Shown: one piece after another, positions 34,966-44,533 of the stretch
Layout: the number at the start of each line of letters is the position of its first letter
How positions within the stretch are numbered: position 1 is the stretch's first letter
NCBI RefSeq assembly: GCF_009371985.2
Contig: NZ_VIKU02000007.1
Span: forward strand, 91,930 to 155,929
Origin: Pelagihabitans pacificus
GTDB taxonomy: Bacteria; Bacteroidota; Bacteroidia; Flavobacteriales; Flavobacteriaceae
Direction of reading: 5' to 3'
DNA: 64,000 nucleotides
The notes under the pieces: model-generated
Databases searched by the model: none
What the model was told of the DNA's origin: nothing
What the model saw: the letters and a program-made list of their open reading frames with translations, nothing else
Position numbers and translations under genes: made by a program

Positions 34966-35991
34966 ATGGAATCAATTAAAGACCTCATATACTTCGATTA
35001 TGATAAAGCTAAATCTTTAAATAGTCAGCTGAGTGGTGGTCTTGTTAGTGAATTAACAAGAGCGATTGAAGATGAAGGAGGAATATCATCCGAGCTTGGA
35101 TTTGACATTAAGATTTTAAAAGGTTCCGTTGGTGCTACTGGAAGGGAAAAACAAATTCGGACTGAAAAAATTGAAATCTATCATGAACTATTGAATGAAT
35201 TAGAAAAAGCTTTATTTGAAAAAAAAATTCTAACTTATTTAAATTCAGATTTCGGCACTAATACAAAAACCTTTAATAAATTTTTGGAAAAAGTTCCAGA
35301 TCTGACTTACGTTAAAGCAACTGGTTGGAGTGCATTTGAAGACTTTGAGAGGTTCAAAAGAATTATGCACAACTTTAACGACATTCAGAGACTTATTTTT
35401 ACATCAGTTCTAGAAAATAATCCTGAAATCATTAAATTAAAAGAACAAGTCAATGATTTAACCAAAAGGCTTAAATCTAATAATAATCACAAAGAATTAT
35501 CCAAACTAAGAGCAGTTCAAAAAAACTTCGATAAAATAATGGAAGAAGAGTCAGGGGCAGTTTTTCTAGACGAAACATTCAAATTAAGACTAGAACTATT
35601 TCTTAATACGTTTTCACCTAACCGTTTAAATTTTCGACTAGCTCCATTTGATGTTTTCAATAATTTTCAACTACTATCTAATCTAAAAAGTGAATACCTG
35701 GTAAATGGAGACTTTGAAAATGTAATTTACACATATGGCAGTAGACCTAATATAAAACTTTCCGTTTTTGGCATTGTTACCTCATGTCCACAGAAAAAAG
35801 ATGTTAGAGTGAATTTAAGTGATGAATATTTAGGCTTGGAGGATGGTGAACTGGAAGATTCTGATGTTTTTGAAAAAGCTTTTAGAAGCGTATTCTCATC
35901 ATTTGAGGGATTTGAGAAATTCTTCTTTGTACCTACATATCCTAAAATTTCAGTTAGTCCTATTGCAATCTACCGTGAAGTGAATTTATAA
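34966..35991 (+). CDS. DUF6414-like hypothetical protein
   Basis: 341 residues, no signal peptide or membrane helix. The start (IYFDYDKAKSLNSQLSGGLV) followed by a glycine-rich segment and a helical middle resembles, from memory, the DUF6414 family of unknown function; this is tentative. Residues ~145-190 form a probable coiled coil. Same strand and same A+T-rich composition as the FRG and DUF262 genes, so probably part of one three-gene system. Confidence 0.5.
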   Translation: MESIKDLIYFDYDKAKSLNSQLSGGLVSELTRAIEDEGGISSELGFDIKILKGSVGATGREKQIRTEKIEIYHELLNELEKALFEKKILTYLNSDFGTNTKTFNKFLEKVPDLTYVKATGWSAFEDFERFKRIMHNFNDIQRLIFTSVLENNPEIIKLKEQVNDLTKRLKSNNNHKELSKLRAVQKNFDKIMEEESGAVFLDETFKLRLELFLNTFSPNRLNFRLAPFDVFNNFQLLSNLKSEYLVNGDFENVIYTYGSRPNIKLSVFGIVTSCPQKKDVRVNLSDEYLGLEDGELEDSDVFEKAFRSVFSSFEGFEKFFFVPTYPKISVSPIAIYREVNL

Positions 35992-36181
35992 TTAAACGTG
36001 CAATAATAAAGAACTGAGCTAAAGACAAATAAAACTTCTTACAATTTCCCAGGCTAGCACCCGTATATCATTGGTGCCCTCATAAGTAAGGGAGCCTGTA
36101 CCCATTCAAAAATCCTAAATCGGGGGCCTGTAACAAACCGTTGCCATTAAAGACCTATAAATAAAATTACCCTACAGCACC

Positions 36182-36466
36182 ATGGGCGGCGAAGGAAGTA
36201 TGGCCAGTGCGATATTAAGTTTAAAGCAAAATCGTGCGTTACTAAAAAAGAGAAGCATCCGTGAACTCAAGGATGTGCTTCGTGAAAAGTCGGGAAAGAC
36301 CGAATTGGAATTTAAAAAAGTGGATGCAAAGGACTTGGCCCGACTCAAAAAAGAAATTCGAAAAGAAGCCCGAACGAATGCACGCAACGAACTATTTTTC
36401 TATGCCATTTCGTTTTTCGGAGTCGGAATCCTCTTTTATCTTATCTATCTCCTTTTCTTTGGCTAA
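36182..36466 (+). CDS. Small membrane-anchored hypothetical protein
   Basis: 94 residues: a charged, helix-prone cytosolic part (residues 1-68, rich in Lys/Arg/Glu) and one C-terminal membrane helix (ELFFYAISFFGVGILFYLIY). I do not recognise a function. Base composition has returned to that of the core genome. Clear start context just after an A+T-rich stretch. Confidence 0.65.
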   Translation: MGGEGSMASAILSLKQNRALLKKRSIRELKDVLREKSGKTELEFKKVDAKDLARLKKEIRKEARTNARNELFFYAISFFGVGILFYLIYLLFFG

Positions 36467-36601
36467 ATTCTCGGTAGCTCTTGTATGCCACCGCCCCTGC
36501 CATTACCCTGCTAGTTACTTTTCTCCAAGGTCCTTTTTATCATTATCGAGACCGGAGCTCAATGAAGAATCTTTACCTTTAACACGTACAAACCGTTTGT
36601 C

Positions 36602-36733
36602 ATGAACAAGATTATAAGAGCCATTTTGGCCGCATGGGGCACCAAAAAATTAGGCGGTGGAAAATGCGGTTGCATCGGGGGCATCATTCTTTTTATCATT
36701 CTCTACTGGTTGTTGGGGTATGTGTTCAACTGA
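36602..36733 (+). CDS. 43-residue hydrophobic small protein
   Basis: The sequence starts MNKIIRAILAAWGTKKLGGG, then KCGCIGGIILFIILYWLLGY. It has one membrane helix preceded by a Gly-rich, two-cysteine turn. The reading frame is full of membrane-type codons and ends at TGA. I recall similar mini-proteins in Flavobacteriia, but their role is unknown. It is too short for routine gene calling. Confidence 0.6.
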   Translation: MNKIIRAILAAWGTKKLGGGKCGCIGGIILFIILYWLLGYVFN

Positions 36734-36900
36734 TGAGCTATAAATCCCAAATGTACATAGAAAATGAGTGCCCGCGCCACTGGACAACCCATTTAAAATT
36801 CCCCTAGAATTTTCGCGGGCATCTATGTCAAAAGCAGGGTTCATTGCCGCAAAACTGCTTGTACTGCGGTGTTTCCAGTGGGTAGGCTTATAGCAAACCG

Positions 36901-39900
36901 TTAAAACTTCCTCCCTGGTGTATAGGGTGCGCCGGCCGTTTCCAAGGCGGCTTCATAGCCTTCCAGGCTATTCCAATACGCTTTAAGATCTCCCTTAAAG
37001 TTTTCGAAATCGGTTTCGGCCAATGCGATATTCCGTTCCAGAGTCGCCGTCGGGGGTTGGCGGGTGCCCCAATGACCATAGGCTACTTGCCCCACTCGAC
37101 CACTGATCGAGGGCGCCGTGGCTTCATTGAATTTCTGGCGGATCGGGTCCCCCGATAAGCGCAACCGCAAAGCGGCCAGCCCATCCTCGAGGGTCTTCAA
37201 TCGGGCAAACAACTCCGGGCTTGCCTTGGGCGTCTCCAACAAGGCGGCCTTCATATGTTTGATCCGGTCCCTGGCCTCGCCCAGCTTTTCCGAGGCACTC
37301 GAGATCTGTCGTGCCAAGGTGTTCGTCTTTTCCTGAAAGGCGGCCACCGCCTCAAAGTCGGTATCGGCCGCTGCGGTGGGTACCGGTTTCACCATAAAGG
37401 ATTCAGGCGTACCTTGGGAGGTGAGCTGGCCGTCATGGGCGATAAAGAGCTCCACCGTATAGCGACCGAGGGCGGCCAAAGGTCCCTCCGGGTCCCCCGC
37501 CCAGGGCGGTTGAAAGGCGGGTACCGATAAATCGACCGGGTCGGGTGCCGGCAGTTTCAAATCCCAATTCGAACGGTGCAGCCCTTCTTTGGCGGTTCCC
37601 TTGATCCAGCGCACCGGATCCCCGTTTTCGTTCCGCACCAAGAGCAGCACCTGTGGCTCGGGCTCGGTGAGTTCGTCACGCAAGGCATCCCACCCGGGAA
37701 AGGGAATACTGGCGTTTTGGTTCCGTAAGGCTTTTTCGGTGTCCTGCCGCTGTGCTTTGGCGGTCTGGGGCAGTTCCGCGAGATAATAGGTGAACACCGC
37801 CCCAAAAGGCGGGTTTTCGGCGGCAAAACTGGTCGACCCTTGACTGGGCATCCCTTTGGCCTGCAAGGGTTCGTTGGGCACGTACCACCAGGCATCCCGT
37901 ACCGAAAAGAGCGTATTCGTCTTCGCCCCAATGGCAGTGGCAAGCGCCCGTAAAGCCGTATAATCATCGAACACATAAAACCCTCGACCAAAAGTGGCCC
38001 CTACCAGGTCGTTGTCCCTTGGGTGCAATTCCAGGTCCCGGAACGCGATGGTCGGGACGCCGGCATCCAGTTTGATCCAGTTCGAACCCTTGTTCGGCGA
38101 AAAATAGAGGCCGTACTCGGTACCGATAAACAGCAGGTTTTCATCCTGATGGTCCTGTTTTACTACCCAAACGATGGTTCCCATCGGTAAATCCCCGGCA
38201 ATCGACCGCCAGCTACGGCCCCGGTCGGTGCTCATAAACAGATAAGGGGCATAATTCCCGAACTTATGCGCATCGGCCACCACAAAAACGGTATTGGCAT
38301 CGTGACCGGAAGCCTCCACATCGTTGATAAACGAACGGGGCGGCACCTTGGGAAGGGCGCCACTCTTACGCCAATTCCGGCCCCCATCCTCGCTGACCTG
38401 TACGAGTCCGTCATCGGACCCCGTGTAGAGCAATCCCTCGACTTTGGGGGATTCGGAGATGGCCGTGAGCGTCGCGTATTTCGACATCGCGCCCGTATCG
38501 TACAGGGCATCGGTACTCCATACCCGCCCGATCGTTTCCAGTTCGTAGCGGTTGGTGTTGGTGGTCAGGTCCCCACTGATGGGAGTCCATGAATTCCCCT
38601 GGTCGTTGCTGCGCCATAAACGTTGCGACCCAAAATAGAGTCGGTTCGAGTTGTGCGGACTGATCAGCAACGGGCTGTCCCAGTTCCAACGTTCGGGCGG
38701 ATCGTTCGGTGCGGCTTGGGGCTGGATGTTCAAGACCTCCTCGCTACGGCGATCCAGTCGGTACAGGAGCCCCTGTTGTATTTCCATATAGGCGATGTTG
38801 GGATCCTTGGGATCAAAGACCGATTCATAGCCATCGGCTCCCAGCGGCACATACCAATCCTGGTTGCGTATCCCTTCGGTATTCTTCGTTCGGGAGGGCC
38901 CGATCAGGGTGCCAAGGTCCTGGGCGCCCCCGACAATATTGTAAAAAGGCTCGGCATTGTCGAGCCCCAGTTTATAGAACTGCGAAATGGGGAGGTTCGG
39001 AAAATGCCGCCATGTGCTGCCCTCGTCAAAGGTCTCATAAAGCCCCCCATCGGTACCCGCGATCAAATGTTCGCCGTCGTCGGGATCGATCCAAAGGGCA
39101 TGGTTATCGCTGTGCTTCTCGCGGCCCGTACCCAAATAATCAAAGGTTTTGCCCCCATCACGGCTTACATGTAGAAATACATCCATCTGGTACACGAGAT
39201 CGGGGTCGGTGGGCGAAGCCTCCAGCTCCTGATAGTAATGGGGTCCCGTTCCCCCGGAGGTATAGCTACTGCGTTTTTCCCAGCTTTCGCCCTTGTCCAA
39301 CGAGCGATAAAAGCCCTTTTCGCTTTCGGTGGCCTCGATGGTGGCAAAGACAACTTCCGGGTTGGCCGGAGTAACCGCCAAGCCTATTTTACCCATATGG
39401 CCTTTGGGGAGCCCCGTTTTTTTGCGCTCCCAGCTTTCGCCACCATCAACGGATTTGTAAATCCCCGATTTTGGTCCGCCCGCCAACAAGGCCCAGGTTT
39501 GCCGACGCCGTTGATAGGCCGCGGCATATAGGATATCGGGGTTCGAAGGGTCGAACTCCAAATCGGTCACGCCCGTATGTTCATCGATCTGAAGGACCTG
39601 TTTCCAGGTTTTTCCACCATCGGTGGTCTTAAAAACACCGCGCTCCCCGCCCGAGGACCAAAGGGGGCCTTCTGCCGCCACAAAGACAGTATTGCTATCG
39701 CGGGGGTCGATCAGAATCCTGCCGATGTGTTCGGAGGTTGCCAGCCCCATTTGCTGCCAGGTGGCGCCACCATCGGCACTGCGATAGACCCCATCGCCCC
39801 AGGCGACATGACGCCCACTCACGTTTTCACCGGTGCCCACCCAAACGATATCGGGATTGTTGGGATCGAGGGCCACGGTACCAATCGAGTAGGATGGTTG

Positions 39901-40173
39901 CCCGTCGAAAACGGGTGTCCAGGTGATGCCCCTATTGGTGGTTTTCCAAAGACCGCCCGATCCCACGGCGACATACCAAATACTGCGATCGGTAGGGCTT
40001 ACGGCGATATCGGCGATACGGCCGCCCATCATGGCCGGACCGATACCCCGCAATTCGAGCCCCGAGACCGCCGCTGCCATCGCTTTGGAATCGATGTCCT
40101 GTGCCTGGGCTGTTATCGGGAATAAAGAAAAAGTGATAAGGGCTAAAAAGGTCGAAAAGGTGTGTTTATACAT
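36901..40173 (-). CDS. Exported BNR/sortilin-like beta-propeller protein
   Basis: 1090 residues with signal peptide (cleaved near ITAQAQ, residue 24). The chain carries many Asp-box / BNR repeats of the form S.DGG.TW (for example YRSADGGATWQQM, FKTTDGGKTWKQV, YKSVDGGESWERK), as in VPS10/sortilin-type ten-bladed propellers, over ~40-750. A C-terminal part (~830-1090) has a FlgD-like beta domain and a helical tail. Often annotated glycosyl hydrolase, but catalytic residues of sialidases are not evident. Likely secreted or periplasmic binding/degradation protein. Monocistronic. Confidence 0.88.
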   Translation of the reverse strand: MYKHTFSTFLALITFSLFPITAQAQDIDSKAMAAAVSGLELRGIGPAMMGGRIADIAVSPTDRSIWYVAVGSGGLWKTTNRGITWTPVFDGQPSYSIGTVALDPNNPDIVWVGTGENVSGRHVAWGDGVYRSADGGATWQQMGLATSEHIGRILIDPRDSNTVFVAAEGPLWSSGGERGVFKTTDGGKTWKQVLQIDEHTGVTDLEFDPSNPDILYAAAYQRRRQTWALLAGGPKSGIYKSVDGGESWERKKTGLPKGHMGKIGLAVTPANPEVVFATIEATESEKGFYRSLDKGESWEKRSSYTSGGTGPHYYQELEASPTDPDLVYQMDVFLHVSRDGGKTFDYLGTGREKHSDNHALWIDPDDGEHLIAGTDGGLYETFDEGSTWRHFPNLPISQFYKLGLDNAEPFYNIVGGAQDLGTLIGPSRTKNTEGIRNQDWYVPLGADGYESVFDPKDPNIAYMEIQQGLLYRLDRRSEEVLNIQPQAAPNDPPERWNWDSPLLISPHNSNRLYFGSQRLWRSNDQGNSWTPISGDLTTNTNRYELETIGRVWSTDALYDTGAMSKYATLTAISESPKVEGLLYTGSDDGLVQVSEDGGRNWRKSGALPKVPPRSFINDVEASGHDANTVFVVADAHKFGNYAPYLFMSTDRGRSWRSIAGDLPMGTIVWVVKQDHQDENLLFIGTEYGLYFSPNKGSNWIKLDAGVPTIAFRDLELHPRDNDLVGATFGRGFYVFDDYTALRALATAIGAKTNTLFSVRDAWWYVPNEPLQAKGMPSQGSTSFAAENPPFGAVFTYYLAELPQTAKAQRQDTEKALRNQNASIPFPGWDALRDELTEPEPQVLLLVRNENGDPVRWIKGTAKEGLHRSNWDLKLPAPDPVDLSVPAFQPPWAGDPEGPLAALGRYTVELFIAHDGQLTSQGTPESFMVKPVPTAAADTDFEAVAAFQEKTNTLARQISSASEKLGEARDRIKHMKAALLETPKASPELFARLKTLEDGLAALRLRLSGDPIRQKFNEATAPSISGRVGQVAYGHWGTRQPPTATLERNIALAETDFENFKGDLKAYWNSLEGYEAALETAGAPYTPGRKF

Positions 40174-40421
40174 AAGGTCGGTTTTGAGCGATTACATTGG
40201 AAGGGCCTTACAGCCATGTGTTTCCTTTGGTGGCCGTAATTTAATGAATGTGTACCGAATGGGACGGGGTTTAGGGGGCACATTTTCCAAAAAAACTTCT
40301 AAAACCGATGGTCTTAGGGTAACCGACCTCCTTGCCTCCTTTTTTTCAGTTCGGGAAACGCTCCAATTTTCTATCTTTAGGGAGTTCATTGTACCCATTG
40401 TAATTTGAACCAATAGCAAAT

Positions 40422-40988
40422 ATGAAGAAAAAAATAGGCGAACTGTTCTTCCAGATTATTCCGGTGATGATCGGGGTATATCTCGGTTTTGTGGTCTCCA
40501 ACTGGTCGGACGACAATCAACGCAGGGCCCAGGCCTACACCCTTGCCCAAAACCTGCTGTCGGAAATAAATTCGAACCAATCAAAACTCGAAAAAGTCAT
40601 CGACTACCATAAAATGCTGCAGGACAGCAGTCGTTACTACTCCCAACCGCAGAGCGATATACAAAACGCTCATTTCTTCCAGGGTACCCAGGTGCTCACC
40701 TTGGCCAATAGTGCCTATGAGACGGGCATACAAACGGGCATCATCAATGAGTTGCCCATCGATGACATTCAGGCGATCAATCAGCTCTACACGCTACAAA
40801 ACGACTACAACGATTTTGGAAACCTACTGATGTCAGGGCTTCTGGCAAAGGACTTTTCAGATCGTGCCGAAGACCGCCGTGGAATCGCCCGATTTCTTTC
40901 CGTTTCAATGACCGATGTGGTCATCAAGGAAACCGACCTACTGGAAACATACGGTCTTGTAAAGGAACGGCTGATGGCCGTCAAATAA
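40422..40988 (+). CDS. Membrane-anchored hypothetical protein
   Basis: 188 residues. One N-terminal membrane helix (LFFQIIPVMIGVYLGFVVSNW, ~8-28), then a soluble helical part. The pattern (membrane helix, SNW, then QRRAQAYTLAQNLLSEI) resembles flavobacterial DUF6090-like proteins, whose function is unknown. Divergent from the BNR protein. Confidence 0.65.
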   Translation: MKKKIGELFFQIIPVMIGVYLGFVVSNWSDDNQRRAQAYTLAQNLLSEINSNQSKLEKVIDYHKMLQDSSRYYSQPQSDIQNAHFFQGTQVLTLANSAYETGIQTGIINELPIDDIQAINQLYTLQNDYNDFGNLLMSGLLAKDFSDRAEDRRGIARFLSVSMTDVVIKETDLLETYGLVKERLMAVK

Positions 40989-41149
40989 AACGTGCTGATG
41001 CTTACGGCCGCCAGCACTTACCAGTGCTGACAGCAGAACGACGACCACAGACCCCTACCCTCAATTTTCGATCTCCGGTCTTTTGACTTCCGAACAGCTA
41101 TGGTCTTTGGTCCATCCTCCTTAATCGTTGATCCAAAACCAAGGTCAAC

Positions 41150-41180
41150 AAAAAAATCGACTGGATGAGTCGATTTTTTT
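41150..41180. terminator. Bidirectional terminator
   Basis: Stem with seven A's, TCGACT / AGTCGA and seven T's around loop GGATG. It lies between the convergent hypothetical and S1/P1 nuclease genes. Otherwise 40989-41298 (310 bp) holds no gene I can support. Confidence 0.9.
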
Positions 41181-41298
41181 ATACCTATTTCGAAAAGCCA
41201 AGCACTGTCCTTACTCAGGTGGTAAGCCGTCATAACATCCTCGCACCGAACTTCATTTTTTGAAAATCAAAGTTCATGCCAAATAGTAGGCGGTTCCC

Positions 41299-42078
41299 CT
41301 ACTTTTTTTGAAAAAGTTCATTCAACACCTTCGCCAGTCGCAGTCCGCCCTTTTGCAGCTGGGTTTCCACCGTATCCCACCACACATAGGCATAACGGTA
41401 GGCGAGTTTCTCCCCTACCTCGACCGATTCGTACAGTTCGTTGGCAATGTCCTGCGATTCTTCGACCCAATCGTAGATGGTACCCTGTTGGATCGCTTTT
41501 TGTTGGTTTTTGCTCCATTTGGGAAGCGAGGCGGCCAACTCGGTGTAGCTCATACCGTAGTCATTGATCATATTTGCGTCCCAGACCCGGTGCAGATTGC
41601 TTCCGTTTCCGAACCATTGCAACTGAATGTCGTTTCCGCCTTTGTCCTCCAAACGTCCCACATGCATGGGCTGATGGAGGTCCCCGATCAAATGGACCAG
41701 CATTTTGAGATAGAAGGCCTTGTCTTCCTTTGAACTATTTTCATCCTTTACGATGGCGATGCATTTTTCTATCCCGATCATCAAATCCCCGTAGGGGCTT
41801 GGGGTTTCCTCCCCGTATTTCTTGTCCGCCGGATAATTTACGTAATGCCAGGCACTGAACTTGCGGTAGGTACTATCGGCCTTTATTTCATCCGCAAAGT
41901 TCGATACCGAAGCTAGACTTTGTCCCTCCAACAATTTCCCGATCGCCTTTCGCGCCTTTCGACTTAAATGTTGTTGTGCGATTTCACCAATGGTCCGATG
42001 ACCGGTCTTGGACCATACCCCATCATTGGCAAAGCCGATCTGGGAAAGAAAAAAAAGAAGAAAAACGATTTTTTTCAT
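41299..42078 (-). CDS. S1/P1 family nuclease
   Basis: 259 residues from ATG 42078, which gives a clean signal peptide (MKKIVFLLFFLSQIGFA); the longer frame to 42147 is unlikely. These are secreted zinc-dependent nucleases for single-stranded nucleic acids. The trinuclear zinc site is recognisable: Trp22 and His27 in GVWSKTGHRTIGEIA, HYVNYP, HLIGDLHQPMHVGRLEDKGGND, and NLHRVWDANMI. Probably phosphate or nucleotide scavenging. Confidence 0.93.
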   Translation of the reverse strand: MKKIVFLLFFLSQIGFANDGVWSKTGHRTIGEIAQQHLSRKARKAIGKLLEGQSLASVSNFADEIKADSTYRKFSAWHYVNYPADKKYGEETPSPYGDLMIGIEKCIAIVKDENSSKEDKAFYLKMLVHLIGDLHQPMHVGRLEDKGGNDIQLQWFGNGSNLHRVWDANMINDYGMSYTELAASLPKWSKNQQKAIQQGTIYDWVEESQDIANELYESVEVGEKLAYRYAYVWWDTVETQLQKGGLRLAKVLNELFQKK

Positions 42079-42174
42079 ATTCTTGAACGTATATGCTTTC
42101 AAAAATAGAGAAACTCCTATTAAGGAATGGTTAAATAACTGTTCCATTCTATTTTTTAAATTGATATTGCAACG

Positions 42175-44436
42175 ATGAACCGGTTTCGGGCACTTTTAAA
42201 CAAGATACCAAATCCATTCCTACGCTACGGCCTACTGGCGGTGGTATCCCTTTTTTTGGTGGGAATCCTTTTTTTCCTGAGTATCTATTTCGGGGCGTGG
42301 GGCAAGCTGCCCTCCAAGAAGGAACTCTCCAATTTCGAATATCAGCGGGCCTCGGAGGTCTATACGGCCGATAGCGTGCTCATCGGGAAGTACTACCTTT
42401 TCGATCGCCAGCCCATCCCCTATGAAAATTTTCCGCCCCATCTCTTGGATGCGTTGATCGCCATTGAGGACGAACGGTTTTATGAACATTCGGGGGTCGA
42501 TTACCCCAGCCTGTTCCGGGTAGCCTTCAAAACCATTTTGATGCAGGACGAGTCCTCGGGAGGGGGAAGTACGCTGACCCAGCAATTGGCCAAAAACCTG
42601 TATCCCCGAAAAGACCGGGCCAAGGCGAACCTGGCGATAAACAAGATCAAGGAAATGATCATCGCCTCCCGTTTGGAAGACCTATATTCCAAAAAGGAAA
42701 TCCTGACCCACTATCTCAACACGGTTTCGTTTGGGGACAACACCTACGGCATCGAAAGTGCCTCGTTGCGATTTTTCAACAAGCGCACGCTCGAACTCAC
42801 CATTGAGGAAGCGGCAGTGTTGGTAGGAATGCTCAAGGCGACCTACGGGTACAATCCCAGGGTATTTCCCGAAAACAGTTTGAGGCGACGCAACCTCGTG
42901 CTGCAATCCATGGTCAACAATAAGTTTTTGGAGGAAGGGCAAAAAGACAGTCTGAGCAACGTACCCATTAAACTCAACTACCGCAAATTCAATTATACCG
43001 ACGGACTCGCCCCTTATTTTCGGGAGGAAGTCCGGAAGCAATTGTTGAAATGGAGCAACACCGAAAAGGAGAAGGGCAACGCGTACAATATTTACACCTC
43101 CGGTTTAAAAATCTACACGACCCTCGATTATAAGATGCAGCAGTTGGCCGAAAAGGTGATGAAGACCCATATGGCTTCCCTTCAAAAAAGCTTTGAACGC
43201 AGTTACGCCAAAAACGCCCCCTGGCAAACGGACAAAAAAATCATCGAAAAGGCGGTCCGCAATTCCCCCCATTATAAAAAACTCATCCAGAACGGCCTAG
43301 ATCCACAACAGGCGATGGACTCCCTTCGTCAAAAACGGACGATGACCCTCGCCGATTGGTCCGGCGAAAAAACGGTGCAAGCAAGCCCTATCGATAGTAT
43401 CAAACACTATATGAAATTCCTGAATACGGGATCCTTGGCCATCGATGCCCAAACAGGGGCCGTGAAGACCTGGATAGGAGGCGTTGATTTCAAAAACTTC
43501 AAGTTCGACCATGTGGCCCAAAGCAAACGGCAAGTAGGTTCCACCTTTAAACCCATCGTTTACACCGCCGCCCTGGAGGTGGGTATCCCCGCCTGTACCT
43601 ATTTTTCGGCCAGTGAGGTGGAATACAAGAATCTGAAGGGTTGGTCGCCTAGCAATTCGGGCGAGAAGGACGAAACCTACCTTAATTACTCCATGGAGGA
43701 AGCGCTGAGTAACTCGGTGAATACGGTAGCGGTGAAAGTCCTGGAAGCAACCGGTATCGAAAATGTATTGATCCAGGCCAAGAACATGGGGGTATTTTCC
43801 AGCCTTCCAGAGCAGCCCTCCCTCGCATTGGGCACGGGCGAAATCTATGTGAACGAATTGGCAGGGGTGTACGCAAGCTATGTCAATGACGGGCGGGCGG
43901 TGCTTCCATACCTCATCGAGACCATTACCGACCAAAAAGACTCGGTGCTCACCCGGTTTGAACCCAAAAGGGCCCGGGAACGCGCTTTCTCGAGCACCAC
44001 CCGCGAACTCATGATTCAGATGATGAAGGCCACCGTCGATAAGGGTACCGCAAAACGCATTCGAACCACCTACGGGCTCAACAACGATATCGCGGGGAAA
44101 ACAGGGACTACCCAAAACAACAAGGATGCATGGTTCGTGGCCCTGACCCCAAAACTGGTGCACGTGACCTGGGTGGGCCTCGACAATCACGAAATCGGTT
44201 TTCGAAGCACCAGCCTGGGCCAGGGTGCCAATGCTGCCCTACCCCTTTTTGCACTATGGTACAAAGAACTGAACAGGGCCAAGGAATTCAATTCGATCAC
44301 CAAGGCCCGATTCAAACGACCTTCCAAAACAGTACTGGATGAACTGAACTGTCCTCCGGTAAAACGCGACGGATTTTTTAAGAGGCTCTTTAAGAATCCG
44401 AATAAAAAAAGACGCAAGCGTTTTAACACCCGATAA
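42175..44436 (+). CDS. Penicillin-binding protein 1A (transglycosylase/transpeptidase)
   Basis: 753 residues. Bifunctional class A PBP that polymerises and cross-links peptidoglycan. N-terminal membrane anchor (~18-38); GT51 domain with catalytic Glu98 in AIEDERFYEHSGVD and STLTQQLAKNLYPRKDRA; transpeptidase domain with Ser456 in VGSTFKPIVYTAALE (SxxK), SNSVNTVAVK (SxN) and K642-T-G in AGKTGTTQNNKDAW. A basic tail ends the protein. Divergent from the nuclease. Confidence 0.96.
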   Translation: MNRFRALLNKIPNPFLRYGLLAVVSLFLVGILFFLSIYFGAWGKLPSKKELSNFEYQRASEVYTADSVLIGKYYLFDRQPIPYENFPPHLLDALIAIEDERFYEHSGVDYPSLFRVAFKTILMQDESSGGGSTLTQQLAKNLYPRKDRAKANLAINKIKEMIIASRLEDLYSKKEILTHYLNTVSFGDNTYGIESASLRFFNKRTLELTIEEAAVLVGMLKATYGYNPRVFPENSLRRRNLVLQSMVNNKFLEEGQKDSLSNVPIKLNYRKFNYTDGLAPYFREEVRKQLLKWSNTEKEKGNAYNIYTSGLKIYTTLDYKMQQLAEKVMKTHMASLQKSFERSYAKNAPWQTDKKIIEKAVRNSPHYKKLIQNGLDPQQAMDSLRQKRTMTLADWSGEKTVQASPIDSIKHYMKFLNTGSLAIDAQTGAVKTWIGGVDFKNFKFDHVAQSKRQVGSTFKPIVYTAALEVGIPACTYFSASEVEYKNLKGWSPSNSGEKDETYLNYSMEEALSNSVNTVAVKVLEATGIENVLIQAKNMGVFSSLPEQPSLALGTGEIYVNELAGVYASYVNDGRAVLPYLIETITDQKDSVLTRFEPKRARERAFSSTTRELMIQMMKATVDKGTAKRIRTTYGLNNDIAGKTGTTQNNKDAWFVALTPKLVHVTWVGLDNHEIGFRSTSLGQGANAALPLFALWYKELNRAKEFNSITKARFKRPSKTVLDELNCPPVKRDGFFKRLFKNPNKKRRKRFNTR

Positions 44437-44466
44437 TAAAGGAGCCTATCCTATTCCAAAAAAAAA

Positions 44467-44523
44467 TTTGTCCAAACCCAATTTATTTTAATATCTTTAT
44501 GATATCATTTTAATATCATTAAA
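44467..44523 (+). promoter_or_regulatory. Promoter with three 11-bp direct repeats before the SPFH gene
   Basis: ATATC(A/T)TT repeats start at 44491, 44502 and 44513, exactly 11 bp apart. A TTTG at 44467-44470 and TATCTTTA at 44492-44499, 21 bp later, make a good Bacteroidota -33/-7 pair, so the repeats cover and follow the -7 box, as expected for a repressor. Arc-type ribbon-helix-helix dimers bind half-sites at this spacing, and an Arc-like gene ends this cluster (46652). Confidence 0.65.
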
Positions 44524-44533
44524 TCCAGCTATT

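Noticed and set aside
33092..35991. Type IV restriction GmrSD
   Set aside because: DUF262 resembles the GmrS part, but no DUF1524 HNH motif was seen in any of the three proteins.
38709..39374. Long plus-strand open frames inside the BNR protein
   Set aside because: They overlap each other and the strong minus-strand frame, and consist of biased composition typical of antisense to repeat-rich, G+C-rich DNA.
36901..40173. True sialidase
   Set aside because: Asp-box repeats are abundant, but the arginine triad and Tyr/Glu catalytic pattern of sialidases were not found; sortilin-type propeller is more likely.
43297..44190. Long antisense open frame across the PBP1A gene
   Set aside because: It is the shadow of a high-quality coding frame with complete GT51 and transpeptidase motifs; the antisense protein has no domain features.
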